Translations under genes and position numbers: made by a program
The notes under the pieces: generated by a model
Databases searched by the model: none
What the model was told of the DNA's origin: nothing
Seen by the model: the letters and a program-made list of their open reading frames with translations, nothing else
DNA from: Varanus komodoensis
Taxonomy: Eukaryota; Chordata; Lepidosauria; Squamata; Varanidae
Reading direction: 5' to 3'
Length of the DNA stretch: 64,000 nt
Assembly: GCF_004798865.1 (NCBI RefSeq)
Contig: NW_025335589.1
Span: forward strand, 12,419,909 to 12,483,908
Shown: positions 28,700 through 46,712 of the stretch, piece by piece
Position numbering within the stretch: position 1 is the stretch's first letter
Layout: every line of letters starts with the position of its first letter

Positions 28700-28806
28700 A
28701 GGAAGGTGTCTTGCCTGAAACCCTGATGAGCTGCCACTGCACTCTTGACAGTGCTGAACTAGCTGGACCAATGCTCTGATCTTATAGAAAGCAGCTTTCT
28801 GTGCAC
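28700..28806 (+). repeat. CR1-like LINE tail fragment, second subfamily, copy 2
   Basis: The order ggaaggtgtcttgcctgaaa, ccctgatgagctgccactgc, acagtgctgaactagctgga, ccaatgctctgat, agaaagcagctttctgtgc matches the squamate tail (…CTGCTGCCAGTCAGAGTAGACAATACTGAGCTAGATGGACCAATGGTCTGAC…GGCAGCTTCCTATGTTC). Same family as the piece at 28051. Confidence 0.7.
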
Positions 28807-29243
28807 CTAACAAGGCTAGGGCAAAGGACAAGCTACTATGTAAAAAATGGGGTACCCAGTGCCATTTCTCAGTAGATATGAAGTAAATCTAGCACTACTA
28901 CTAAATTAATTGTGTGCCAAATATTATAACAGTTCAAAGTAGGCTTGAAAACCCTTTAAACATTACTTTTTTAAAAAAATTGCTTGGCTCTGAAATGTGT
29001 CACATATGCCAAGATTTCACTTCATCTCTTCTTCATCTTATTACTAGGGACAGCTCATCAAAACAAAATTTTAGTGTACATCTGATGCTTATTTCTGACC
29101 TAATATCTTCTATTTGACATATCACAGCAGTCTGCTTTAGGAATACTTGTGGAGTGTCAGAGGATAATGACTTCAAGTGATGAATAAGCAGCAGGCAATG
29201 ATGAGCTCTTAAGCAAATATCTTGTTTCTCTTTACAGAAACTT

Positions 29244-29245
<2 letters not shown>

Positions 29246-29300
<55 letters not shown>
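29246..29300. repeat. (GA)n microsatellite
   Basis: About 24 uninterrupted GA units, then gggagag. It is complementary to the (CT)n run at 30074, some 775 bases away. Confidence 0.97.
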
Positions 29301-29301
<1 letters not shown>

Positions 29302-29659
29302 ATGACACCTATGACAAGTATTGTATGACGGAATACTTGAAAGCATCCTTCTGTCTCACAAGATATGGCTTATTCCATTCTGTGGTATCTACATTTGATG
29401 TTTTTGCTTTGGTACACAAAGTAACCATACTCTGAAAGTCCACATGTCAAAATAAATCAGATATCAATTGCTCAGGCCTCCTTAGAATCTACTTGCTTAT
29501 AAAGGAGGGTGGCAATCATTACTTGCAATTCCAAATGTCTGAAATATCAAGAGAAAACAAGTCTGTTAAAAATCATTCAACCGTGCAGTACTTTGGAAAA
29601 ACAGATAATGCCTTTTGATTGACTTAACATAAAGCAGCAGTCAACATTGAAACTGAGGT

Positions 29660-29765
29660 ATAAATTCATAGAAACATAGAAAAAGAGCGAGTCAGAAGGG
29701 GTCTCCCGGGCCATCTAGTCTGACCTCCGGCACCAGCCGGCTCCGCTCACGACATGCCACCATGT
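29660..29765 (-). repeat. CR1-like terminus, inverted
   Basis: The sequence attcatagaaacatagaaaa, gtcagaaggggtctcccggg, ccatctagtctgacctccgg resembles the complement of a CR1 3' end (ATCATAGAATCATAGAGTTGGAAGGGACC...CATCTAGTCCAACC). The following part, with the words ggctccgctcacgacatgcc, is less usual for the family. Confidence 0.55.
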
Positions 29766-29859
29766 GCATGTCAATATAATTTAATCTTTTATAGGAACAG
29801 AGAAGACCAGATAATTTTTGCAGTTATGTTATGACATTGTGGTGGAGATTATTTACATT

Positions 29860-30070
29860 ACCAATGGGTAAGAACATGAGAACCACCGTGTTGGTTCAGG
29901 CCAAGGGTCCAGCTAATTCAGCATTACATTTGCACATACCCATAGGAAACCCACAAGCAGGATTTGAATGCAGCAGCACCTTCCCATCCATTTCTTCCAT
30001 TTATTGGTGTACATAAGCATACTTCCTCTGTTACTGGAGGTAACATATACAAACTATTAGCCATTGATAG

Positions 30071-30076
<6 letters not shown>
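29860..30076 (-). repeat. CR1-like LINE 3' tail, inverted
   Basis: The words gtaagaacatgagaaccacc, gtgttggttcaggccaaggg, tccagctaattcagcattac, aacccacaagcaggatttga, atgcagcagcacc, aagcatacttcctctgt and tagccattgatagcc follow the complement of the tail seen at 10285. The copy is longer than that one. The (CT)n microsatellite begins at its end. Confidence 0.75.

Positions 30077-30122
<46 letters not shown>
30074..30122. repeat. (CT)n microsatellite
   Basis: About 24 uninterrupted CT units at the inner end of an inverted CR1-like tail. On the same strand it can pair with the (GA)n run at 29246. Confidence 0.97.
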
Positions 30123-30129
<7 letters not shown>

Positions 30130-33100
30130 GGATATTTCTAGCCCCTCCAATCACTATGCATTTCTGGATGACTCACAACATGAATCACCACTTTATCCAA
30201 TACAGAAGTTATATTATCCATGAATTTGGCCAGTCCCATTTTTAATTTGTGGCCATCACTAGATCTGTGTAAGTGAACTTTATGGTTTAAATATGTGGGG
30301 GTATGAAGAGGGTAGTAAGCCCTCTGAATTGTCTTTTTGGTATATGTTGAAAACTTTGGACAGATTCTTGTGTGAAATGGATCACAAGTTTGGCATTCAG
30401 AAGAGCCCTTGTTCAGGCCTTGATATCTCCATTCAGAAAATCAGGTACCAGAAAGATCACTTCAAGGCAATTCAGAGAGCTGCTGCCACTCAGACAGTAA
30501 AGAGTCAGACAGACAAAAAGTCTGCCCTGAATGAGGCATCTTTCCATATTATCTGACACATAGTTGATGCAATGTCAGCTTCTATACTCTGATCATCACT
30601 GAGGCAAATTCATTTCGGTAGGCAAAGGAAACACAGACCCCGTGCCTCTCAGCAGAAAATTATTCTTCTGGACATTCTCAGGAACTGTACATAAGAATGA
30701 GGTCCAGAAGCAGAACTTATCTCCATCCTCAAGCTCTTCCTACCACCAGTTTCCTTCTCTCCCTCTTAGTAGTAAGGAAAGATTGATTAACTTCAAAAGA
30801 AACTGGGGAACAGCATGGAGATGGACACTACTACTATTCCTTCTGCTTCCCACTGAATCTTCTTTCAACAGCTCAGAAATAACTTGGTGTTATGCAAATA
30901 TCCATACATTCTGTGCATCTATCTATATGCATTACAACTTCAGCAATATAGAATGCATAGACATTGATTAAAAGGATATTGAATGTCCATAGATAAATCT
31001 CTAGGGAGAACATTTTAGGCTACCACTGAAAAGTTCATGTGTCCAGGACCCAGAAACCTAATAAATGTTTATGACAGACCTACAAGCAGATCCTCTAAAG
31101 CCAATCTTAAGACTCTCTGGTTTGTATGGATGTAGGCGACCACCTTCAACACTTTAAACTGAGCCTGAAAACAAAATGGCAGGCAATGTAACTGATACAT
31201 TGATATGTGCACCACGATTGTCGCACAATACCTCACAAGAATTCATACTCTTGTGCTGTGTGTCAAGGTAGTTCCATTAGGTAAGGCTGAACAGGAAATG
31301 TAAGGCATGGTGTCCAAGAACTGATTCAGCCACTCCCTACTATGGCAAACTAAAAAGGCAAGTTCACTACAATAATAATCGAGCCTGGATGTAACCATCC
31401 AGGCTCTGCTTCATCTAATGCTGTAGGTGGTGAATCATCCTAAGCTGATAAAAGATCCCCATTAGCAGTTCCTCTACAAACAGCAGGATGGCCAGGACTA
31501 GAAGAACCTACAAGCTTTGAACTTTGGCTTTCATGAATGAGTTGCAGTGATCACAGAACACATGCATTCGCTATTAAACATACATATCTCACTGGAGCAT
31601 ATATACACAATTCTTTGCATAACACTCATATTTTCAGGAAAAGAAGGGGGAGCTAGAAAGGGATGTGTACAGATAAGTCATCCTTTTTTCTTCCATCCAT
31701 TAAGCTATGTCCAAAGCAAAGGAGAGGACAAGTGGATACTTTGAAAGCGGGGTGTGAGGGGCAGTTCCTCCAGCATCCTCACCAAAAGAATGGGATGGGG
31801 GAGAAGAGGGTGAGACTCAGTGCCACTTGATGCTGTTCTTCCACTTCTCATGGAAAGAAGCCAGTGAGATCTAGAACCCCTCAAGCCAAAAGCAATTCTC
31901 AGAATCAAGCACAGACCCTTTCCTCTGCTGACCTTCCCAGCAGTAACCACCACTGAAGACAATGTGATCTATTTTTGGTGATGAATTGATGAACTGCTGA
32001 TGATAATGTGATTTACTTTTAATAGATATCCATACAAGTGCTATGGAAGACAATATGATTCCCTTCTAAGTAAGTGCCATTGAAAATATGACTTCCTTCT
32101 TGGTATCCAGGAATAGAACAGATTTTTGAGATAGTTGTTGCTTACAGGGGAAGGGAGGGGATGGGGAGCAGCAGTGCATTTACTGCCCAATATACTGGGC
32201 AAGTCACACACACACACACAGAGGGAGGGAGGGAGAAGCAGGGGGATCAGCAAGGAAGATAACCAGGGTTATTTCCTCGGAGTCTCTGCAGCTTTGCCAA
32301 AGCTTGATCAGACTCTTCTGCTTGGGGCTCCCCACCAGCCACTGCAGCCATTGCTCCTTCCTTGAAAAGACTGCCACAGCTTGAGCACATACTAGAGTAG
32401 GTATCTCAGAAAAATGCAGCATACAAAAATGTTTGCGATATAACTGGAATGTAATGGTAGGAATAGCATGAAGAAGATGGTTTGACGTAAGCATCATGTG
32501 ACACATCAGTGAGCCAGACAGTACAATTAAAATGCCTAGTGTAGATCTCCTTAATCTTTGCTGAAACTCTACTTTCATTTCCAGCAAAAATGCCCTTCTC
32601 ACTTATTTCTTAGTTACCTGATTGATTAATCTGACTGTAGATGACCCAGAAGTAGTTTTATAGTTGGAAACAGAATGTACAATGAAGAATTTTCTCTTTA
32701 AGGAAGGTAGTTTTAAAAAAAATCTGAATCATTAAATTTAATATTTTCTTTTTTCCATAGTCTCAAATGTAAGATTCCATTAAGGTTCCAGTGGTCAGAT
32801 AATGGAATTTCCCCCCCTTAAATATAGGAACCAATCCTCTCCTTAATTAAAAAGTGATTGATATACCTTTTCCAATTTAGTTTCTTTATAAGGGGAACAT
32901 CTGATAATATCTAATAAAAATGTTAATTTATTTCACTCCTTTTTGACTCTTCCTTAAGAAGAAAGTGTTCCAGTCTAATTCAAATCTACAGATAAAACAA
33001 AGAAAAAATATTTAGTTTTTCCCCCCAAAGAGTTTTCTGGGTGATAGGAAGAAATCTACAGAGAAAACTGATTTGCAAATTCAGGTGGCCTTTGTGTCTT

Positions 33101-33159
33101 TATCCAAACTACCTGAAGTCAGTATAATGACATTTTATAGAAAATTCTTTACACATTTT

Positions 33160-33300
33160 CTCAGAAGTCCCATTAAGATAAATGGGGCTTACTCCCAGGT
33201 AAGTGGATATATCATTGTAGGCTTAAACTCTAACCATTTACATTTTTACCTAGGGACAAATCTCACTTAACTCAATAGGACTTCAGCGGCAAGTAAAGGA
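33160..33300. repeat. Short squamate interspersed repeat
   Basis: The words tcagaagtcccattaagata and aatggggcttactcccaggt followed by aagtgg match the family with AAGTAAGTCCCATTGA and ATGGGGCTTACTCCCAGGTAAGTG. A second half (ctcacttaactcaataggac ttcag) may be an inverted or second piece. Family name uncertain. Confidence 0.5.
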
Positions 33301-36300
33301 CTGAGCTTTGTAGAGTATGAAGCAGATTGTGTTAAGAGAATTCTAGAATCAGGCAAGTCTCTTTGGTAAGCTTTTGATTTTCTATATCTGAGCCAACATT
33401 GTAACAACTGTGCAAATGTATTTTATATATACCTTAACCTTTATTCTTCTGCTTCAGTTCAGCAAAATATGCCTATGCATAGAGGGATAGTCAAAATTGT
33501 GCTTAAATTCAAATACCATAAGCCAAATAATGTTGACTTAAGTTCACATTCCTACATCAGAAGTCTTTCACATCTAATGCTGAACTATCTTTTTGTACCG
33601 TGAACAGAAAAGACAAATCAAGCCTTCTGACTCGGCAGACAGTTGGGAAACTGGATTTCAGTTTTGCATGAAACTTACCAGGTCTGGTTCCCTATTCCCT
33701 CATCTTGGAAGAATTTTAGCCAGCTTTTACTGTGATTGAGTCACATGTGCTAGGATCTACCCATAGTTTATGATTCCAACTTGTTAACAAACTATGGTCT
33801 AAACAGGAAATTGACAAACTATATGGGCCATGGGGCAAGTTGACAATTTGGAAAAATCTCCTAGGGACCACCACAATGAATGCCATGAGAGATATGAAAA
33901 AAAACATATAACCTGCCCAGAAAACAGAACACAAAGTAGAAGTGAAATGTAAGACCAACACCCGTCACATTGGAACTCAGTTTCCAGCACCAACATATAG
34001 CTATGTTGTAAGCTGCTTGCAAGACCATTTTTTTTTTTTTTTAAGTGGAAGGGGTAGAGCAACTTGGCAATCACCAAGAAAGGTATCTGGGGGTGTGGAG
34101 ATTGGTGCTAATGGGCGCTGGGTTGCTACCACAGCCTGAACTAACAAAACTTCAAACATAACAAGGAACTCCAGTTAGCTTAAAAGTGTAAGTGGACTCT
34201 TTCAATCTCTTTGTATTTCCCCTAATATGATGCACTCCAGAAGAATGGAATGGGGCATACATTTTTTCACTTTGCAAGTATGTGCATTTTACACTACCAA
34301 AGCAATGCATGAAGCAAAATACAGACGTATTTCAAAATCCATTATGTTTTTAAATGTTGTGATACAGTCCTACATTCACAAAATGTGTATGCTAGGTGAA
34401 AATAGCTATAATCTATACTAGGTGAAAATATCCATAGCATGGAAAATAATATACAGAATGGATCTTATTAGGGGGAATTGCTTCCCCCACTACAAGCACA
34501 TAAGTACATAAAAGCATGCACATATTAGGAGAAATCCAGATGATAATCTCTGTGTAAACTGTAAACAGCCACACACATTAAAATAGAGATGTGACAAACT
34601 GAATGTAAACGTGGAAAAAATGCAAAATTTACCAAATGTTTAGTCCATTCCTGGGAAATGGGGAATGTGAGAGGGCAAAACTTGTTTGTATAGCACTAGA
34701 TTATGGTTTAACTTCCACTAGGAATGCATCCATAATTTGAAAACAAAGGTGTCCTCCCACATGTGGAATATAAGGGCTGTTTTACACTATCACTTGAAAA
34801 AAGTGAAACAGAACCCAAACAGGTTTTCCCACGTCTAAAAGGTCTTCCAGATAAGCATGTGCAATTTCTTGATCAATGTGATACGTGAAAATTGCTGCGG
34901 AACTGCTATAGCACAGCATGCTGCAAGAAGGTGAGGAAGAGCACCTGCAGTTGCTGCCCTTGGGTTCCCAGTTCCTCAGATCAAGCCAATGTGCTGAACA
35001 GCCAATGCTCTGAGAGCAGGAGAGGCTATCAATACACTGATAAATTGAATTTGTAAGAATGTGGACTTTATATAGCCCGAGGGGTAGTCAAAGGGTGAAT
35101 GCTTCTTAGTACTTGCATCTGAGGAAACTGTTCATCACATCAAAACATCTAATGTACTGTGTAGTAATATATACTTAGCTCAAAAAGCAGCTTGAAATCT
35201 GCACTCAGGAGCCAGCCTATGCATGAGAAATATGAGTATTAAAATAATGCATAATTCAATGAAATGGCAACATGCTTCCCTCCTCCATGGAGGGACCTCT
35301 GTTGAGAAAGATCCTTTTAAACACAGCATACTTGCCTGAAGGCTTGTTATATTCAAAGCAATGAGTAGAAAAATATTTTTCCCTTGCTACATGTTTCAAC
35401 TTATGGAGCTACAGTGGATTTATAGGCACCATGCAAGGAGATGTAAAAAAAAATCCCATAGTAAAGCTGTATGACAAAAGAAATAAAAAGGGGGTAAAGA
35501 ATAAGTGAGAGCTTATTGACACGGCAGTTTTCCCACTGCAAGGGGAGTTTGTAGACTCTCAGCTAGTGATAGATGACTGTATGGTATTCCTGTTTTGTGG
35601 TCAAGTTCATCTTGCCATGCATCTAAAAAGTTTTGTAGCTGTTTTTGTTGTTTGTTTGTTTTTGTTTTAGAGAAGTATGAGAATTTTATTTGAGCTCACA
35701 AGACAGTTGAACAAGTTCCATTTGCAGCCCTGCATACAGATACAAGCAGGTGAGCATTTTCTAAACAGTATTTGCAAGTTATCATGTATACAATCACATG
35801 AAAAATATGGGTTTTTTAAATCAAACAAGTAGTTTTCAGTTGCATAATTTTAAAATCGCAAAATTTTATGCATCAGCCTATGTGAAGAACTGTGCAGCTT
35901 TGGAAAATACACACATTTGTGGATTGGTTTTCCAGTTCCATTACATTTGATTTGTGCAGTTTTCTCATTGGCACAAATCAATCAGAAATTGCAAATGCCC
36001 ACAGCAACTAATAACAATACGAAGCTGATTGGAGAATTTGGACTAGTGGGAGCTGGATCTGTTTACAGTTTTGGAGCTATAGGTTAAATGATCAGCTTAT
36101 TCACATGGTGGGGTTTCTTGTTGCTCTCAGTCATAGGTTGACTATGGATAGGTGACAAATAAATAGATAAATGATAAGAATCTATTTTATAGAATCCAGA
36201 AGAAAGCACTACATGGAATTTTGTTTTCCAGTCACTGCTCATGGAATTCCCATACATGTAAGCTTAAGTCAGAATGTACCAGTACAATATTTAAAAGAAC

Positions 36301-37798
36301 AGGAAGAATGCAGGTGGTGACCTTTCTAAAATTTGCAATCCTAATTCATAAACATTGTGTAGTACTGATATATGCCAATTTCATAGCATAACAGCTGGAT
36401 TGCATGTGATATGATTACCTCAAGATGATACCAGGAATGGTCAGCTTTGTTGCTGCCTGCTATGGGAAACAAGTATGTTTTTAGTAGGAAAATTTATCAC
36501 TAGATCTTTAATTACTGGTGGAAACCAATCTGTGTACTGAAACAAGATAAGGAAAGTGTTATTTGGGATAGTATAATATTGCTAATGGTGTCTGAAATGG
36601 TTTTTCCCAGCTTGCAAGATTTTTTAAACTGGTGAGCCAGACTGGAACCACTTTAGCATTTCCACGTTGGCATTGGGTAACTCCACAAGGAAGTAGAATG
36701 CACCACTGCCATTGCACTGTAAATGCACTTTGTGAAGAACCTCAGTTGCCTATGGAGGGTCTTCCTGTGCTTTGGAACTACGAGGAGACCTTTACTTGCT
36801 TCAGAAGACAAATGGCTCCATCTCTTAAATGTTCTCTCTGCTGCTATGAAAAGAGTTCTTTAAAAATGGAAAAGATAAAATTTTTAATTTGTTCAATGGC
36901 ATAATCCAAAGGGGAGGCCTATAACCCCCTGCATCTCTGAACTGAGAGCATTAGGGGATCCTTTGTCAAGTAGAAAGCACTGAGGTGATCATCACCTTCT
37001 CCTTCCTCCCCCTCTACAAATCATCTGTGCAGCCAATTCCAGCTGAGACACTTGCTCTGGAGTGAAGGAGGCTAAAACACTTTCAGTTGGTAAAATGTTA
37101 AAATACTCCTTCAATAAGTAGGTTTTAAATTAGCCACCTCACAGGGTCGGGGGAAGAGCATTTTGGCTTATATTTAGTGATGTTGAACTAATTTTAGTGA
37201 AGAAGCACAAATCAAAGCTTGATTAGCTGCTGGAAGTATAATTATGTGCAGTAAAAAATTATCTAGCTGTTGAGCAGTGAATACATATGTATATTTTTAA
37301 AACTTTGGCAATGATCACTGTAGAAGCAAATTCAGCCAAAAGCTTTTCTTTTAATTTGAATGAACTTCAGTACATTAAGAACATTTGGGATAAAAGAATA
37401 GTTAATAGAATGTTTCTTTATCATATCTATTTATTTTTGAATTTGTATGCCACCTGCTAATCCAGAAGGATTGTTAAAGGCTACAAGATTCTTACAAGTC
37501 CAAAGTAAGAATGTAGGTAACCAAAAGTTGAAATACCATGAATGTGGATAGGCTACGCCAAAAGAATTCCAGAGAAATAGCCATATTAGCAAAAGCAACC
37601 AGTATATTAGTGGCATAAGATTTCATGAACTAGGACACATTTCACCATATTCATAAATAAATTCTTCAGTTCTCAAGTGTGTGTATCTGCATTCATGTAT
37701 CTCTCTCTCATCTTCATTCACAGACTTCATACAGACCTGGCTAAAGAAAAATAATTTACAAAGCAATACAAGTATATATCTTCTCCTTCTGTAGTTCA

Positions 37799-41964
<4,166 letters not shown>

Positions 41965-41991
41965 CTTCCTCTCTCCACAGTATGTTTGCAA
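41965..41991 (-). CDS. FSTL5: FSTL5 27-nt microexon (LANILWREEG)
   Basis: The FSTL5 protein has the stretch LANILWREEG between the Ig domain and GLGIGNMF, but neither neighbouring exon encodes it. A 27-nt exon here supplies it: TT completes the Leu codon opened by the previous exon, eight codons give ANILWREE, and a final G opens the Gly codon completed by GT in the next exon. The acceptor has a long pyrimidine tract (ttctttctctctttcatgctgcag), as expected for a very short exon, and the donor is GAAG|gtacta. It is far too short for an ORF scan and was found from the protein pattern. Because it is nine codons long with phase 1 at both ends, skipping it keeps frame and leaves a single Arg (C|GT) in place of ten residues. 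Confidence 0.95.
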
Positions 41992-44900
41992 CTGCAGCAT
42001 GAAAGAGAGAAAGAACAGAAGACACAATTGGATATGAAAATTCAATGGAATGGCACATGCATTTCTAAAATAATGAATCTGAAACAAATTTGATTAATAC
42101 AATAAATCCCAGTGGATATAATTTCATTTTATCTGACTCCTAAACATATACTTACTTGATATTTACTACTGGAATTAACCTATGTTGGCCTCCTTCAGTG
42201 AAGACTGTATCTCATCTAATATGAACAACACAGCTTTTAGTTTAGCAGAAATAAAGACAATGCAGGTACCACAGCTGCTCTTGTGCTTTTGTGTTGGGAA
42301 TAAATGGTGGATTTGGGAGAGGAATATTTAACTGCACTTAACAGACGTGAACCACTAACAGAGATATCCATGAGCAGTGCACTGAAATGGCACTCCACAA
42401 ATGGAACATGAGCATAATTCCTTTGAAGCTTCTGGGATATTTCCATGTGGCTTCAAGAGACAGAGCTGAAGGAAATAATTTTGTAGTATATTTACCTGAA
42501 CTATGAACCTCTTAGTTCATAGAGATTAGGTATTTACATTTACCATTCCAAAATAAAACTCCAAATGGACTATCTATGTAATGATTCATTGGACTACCTA
42601 TGCAATGGTTCTGTTCTGATTGCACAGTCAAGTAGCTAAAGATGTAACGATGACATGAATGGGAAAAACAAATATAATTTACACAATAATGCCCAGGTTA
42701 GCCCAAAACATTTGCTGCCTGGTACAGAGTACAAGAGGGTATGTTTGCATTCCATGACCAAGAGCTGACCAGACTGCACTTGTACCAATTTCTCTCCTGG
42801 TACCTTTTTCAGATGAGAAGATGGTGGGGGACCTAGAAGGTGCGTAATAGGAAGAAACATGTGCACACACACAGCAGCTTCAGCCACTCCACAATTATAA
42901 GGTAAGCTCAAATCCACAACCAAAAGATATTGGGGAAAAAGAACTGAAGAGCCTGCAAAGGAGAAAGGAAAATGGAAGCCTCTCTTATGCAGGAAGGAAG
43001 TTTTGGGAAACTGGAGAAGTAGCTTTGTCTACAGGGCAACAGAATTTTACAGAGAATAGGAACTACCCAGATTTAATCAGGTAAAATTCTTTTCTCTGAA
43101 AATTTCATAGATAGAATTTTTATCTTATTGTAATAACCATGGAATAATAATCTCAACAATAACAACAGCTGAATCTTGGATAAATAAACCCTTGATATCT
43201 TATGGCTTGCTTAAGAGCTTTGAAAGGAAATTTGACCCACAGAAAAGCTGTGCTGAAGACTGAGCCTCTTGTTGTGTCATTTTCAAAATGAAAAACCTTG
43301 CGTAGCTCTGCATACCTATGTACAACACAAAATGCCAGCCCAAATTATTCTCAAGGCAATGAGGTAAACAGGCTTTGTATACTATGTGATGCAAGAGAGA
43401 GTTTTTATAACACCCAGCAGAAGAAATGCAGGCTATAAATCAGAGTCAAAAAACCCTTCTAGCTTGATGTTGTGTGATAGGCAACAGACATGCTTGATTG
43501 GAGATGGTGGCCATGAACCTAGGAGGGCACTCGCATTCAGATCACATAACCTCTTCTTAGGTGATGAGACTTTGACATGCAAAAAAGTCCCTGGTGTTAG
43601 AAATTGATCTATTTAATGGTAGTGAAGAGGCACATTATTTTTTAAGCACAGCCTCTAGACACAAAATGCAGGAAGCAGATAATTTTCAGCTTGCAGTGGG
43701 TGAACAGATGAAAGGATTTATAGAACTTGCTTCATAGAATGTGACAGCGTCACAGCTGCTGAACTGGGTAACACGGGGAACTGTAATTGATGTTAAAGAA
43801 TAAAAAATGCTGGATAAAATATTAATTGGGCATCAAATATTCAACTCATCCGTAAATTACTGCAAAATCCTTGGGTGACAAACTTTCCTCTCATTAGAGT
43901 AACAGGTAAATAACATGAAGTGTAGATGACCTGAAACAATATTCTATGAAAATATTCCAGATAAACTTCAATCATAAGATAAAATATCTTTATTGTCAAA
44001 GATATGTTTTTTGAAAAATTTGAAAAAATACCATTCATTAAAATGTCGATACGGTTTTCTAAAAAATGAAAATCGTTATCTGCAGTTTAACTTAAAGTAT
44101 CATGAACATGACCTTGGAAATGCATTGCAGGAGTGTAGGCTGCATTTTCACACCATTTCAGTGTAATGGTAACAATAATGCTTAGTACAGCTTACAGCCT
44201 TTTCCCATGCTTTTGTCAAAAGCTTGCAAAAATTAAGAACAAGCACACAAAGGAATATGGACAGAATGCCCCTCCAGTTTGAAAAATAAATGACAATATC
44301 TGATCTGAAATGTCATTCTTCAGCTTTCAAGAAACTAGGAGATGTGTATATATACATATATATGCACACAAAACATTCCCAGGGTGCACCCATTCCTAGA
44401 GACCTATCAGTCAAAATATAAAGGGTGACTTCAGATGTTCCCTTGAGTTACCCATGCTTTTTTGGTTGCTACTTCTGGAACAATAAGCATATATGGAAGA
44501 GATGCATATAACACCTTGGCATTTTCTGTGTTTAGATGGACAGAACATGAGGGGTATAAGCAATAGGAATATGTGTGCTTTCTCATTCTACCTACAATGG
44601 GGAATGATTAACTCATGAAGCTTCTGTGGATGCTTTAGGTAAATGTCCAAAGCTGGCCTTTTCGACTGTGTTAGCTGGGATCACACCTGGGAACACATTC
44701 TATGATTAAATGAATTCACAAGGAGGTACCATCACTGTATACATTCATTAATCATTAGTGGCAAAAGAGAGGAAAACAACAGATCTGAGACATTAAAACA
44801 GTTGGGCCTTAATCCACTCCAGTGAATCTAGTCCTGCATAAGGGGCAATAGACCTCTGTTTTTCCTATTTCCATTCAAACCTCACATTCCCTGAAAAAGA

Positions 44901-46620
44901 TGATGAAGTAAGGATGTGCAAGGAATCCATGTGAGAATCTATCAGATTCCCTATGCTTAGCTCCACAGACTCTGATCCATTTTGCAGCAGCCCTGAGTCT
45001 AAGTTCCTGGCAACCATGTCAGGGTTCATGAGGAACTTGCCAGGAATTGATCCCCTTGCCAAAGCAGATACCCTTTCCTATGCGTGCCATGGAGCTGCGG
45101 GCCACAGGAAGTGGGGAAAAAGTTTGGTTTCTGGGAAGGAAGTTGGGTATGCCTGCTCATGACACCCTTTCCTGCATCCTGCAGCCAACCCTGATGTAGA
45201 AGGTTTCCAGTTGCACATTCAGGGGTCCATGAGTCTTAATGGACTTTCTCTTGGCTTGGCTTGCTTTACACAACTTGGGTGAGCATGAGAGAAACTCTAC
45301 TGAATGCAAGAGGGATGGATTCTGAGAAGGTTTGTCCAAGCCTAGGTATATGGGAGGCATACAGGTGCCTCCTATTTTGGATAATAATGTAACATGTCCA
45401 TGTGGGGAATACAGTTCTTTTAGGTCTCATGGAAGGTCTACTGACTGCATTTAAGTCCATTGGCTACATAATAAATATAATTTTAAAATGATAATATTTT
45501 ATCTGTCCTCTACACATATCCTTTTATTGCTTAACTCTCCATGGATTACTTACCTTGAATTATTTTTAGGCTGAAATGATAGCTTTAGTTCAAAACTGAG
45601 TATCAGCTCTGAATTTGACTCCTAAATTTGGTGATTACATGGAAGTGTCTCATGTGTGTGTTTGTGCACTGTTGACAGCCAGACAAACAGGCATGTTACA
45701 GTTGTACATAGGACCAATAGATACATTAGCACTATTACAGTAGGTTGTTCTTGTACTAATAGGGGTGTCAAGAGGGTTTACCAGATTATCATCTTTTTGT
45801 TAAAATTATATGAAGATATCAAAGAAGCTCAGCTCATGCCTTCATGTAGACATAAATGTAACAACTGCATGACAAAATGCTTGCACAGTGCTTTTCATTT
45901 ACTTTAATCTTGAATTTCAATTTTGATGATGTATCATTATCATCTGAGAAGCACTGGCTTCTCTGGGGAAAAGGAATGCATCAGGAGTGTCCTATCTGCA
46001 AGAATCTCTCAGATAAATTATATCTTCCATTTTCTACCAAAGCCTCAGCTTAAGACTATTTATTTCCTTGCATTCTTGCTAACAGCAACAGGCATCACAT
46101 AGTCCACCAAAGGTCTTATCCATCACTCTGTTTTTCTGCCCGCTATGAAAGACAGTATATTAATCTATCAACAAGCAACTCTGTAGGTTATTAAATCTTC
46201 AAAATCTAATCTCAAATTTAAAGTGTAACTACTTTACATGTAGACGCTTTGAAGATTTGTTTGTTAACACCTTCACGTCAGTCAATTTTGGCTTCTTAGT
46301 TTTGTTGTTGTTGCTGAAGAAATCCAGGCAAAGAGGAACTGAACCTTTGTATCTTTCACTTCATAAGAACTGTTTTCACATGCAACAAAATCTGGCCTTC
46401 CCAAGTTCTTCTTTAGGGGTAGCTATATTATATATAGGACTGCAGTAAGAGGTAAGTCAAACCTACATGCCATACGATGGAAATATTTTCAGTGTGCATT
46501 ATTGCACATTCTCGAGTAACAGAAAACTTCCAAAACCAATAATATATTTAAGATGTATTCATTGTCAAATGTTGAAGGAATATACAAAACAGGGTCTCTA
46601 AAAGCAGTGGTCAGTCTTTA

Positions 46621-46660
46621 AAGAGCCCCTTCAAGCATTTTCAGTTTTGAAGGGGCTCTT
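46621..46660. repeat. 14-bp perfect inverted repeat, 12-base loop
   Basis: aagagccccttcaa (46621-46634) is complementary to ttgaaggggctctt (46647-46660), with the loop gcattttcagtt. The stem is half G/C in AT-rich surroundings. No element boundary was recognised around it. Confidence 0.95.
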
Positions 46661-46712
46661 AGAAAATTGGCCTCCAGTGAGCACCCCAGCCACAGATTTA
46701 TAAGTTAACAAT

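Noticed and set aside
29033-29308. Open frames with Leu-Ser or Arg-Glu runs around the GA/CT tracts
   Set aside because: Products of dinucleotide repeats, not proteins.
32204-32602. 132-codon minus-strand open frame
   Set aside because: Low-complexity ends (a CA/GGGA run) and no recognisable domain; it lies inside an FSTL5 intron and looks like a chance frame.
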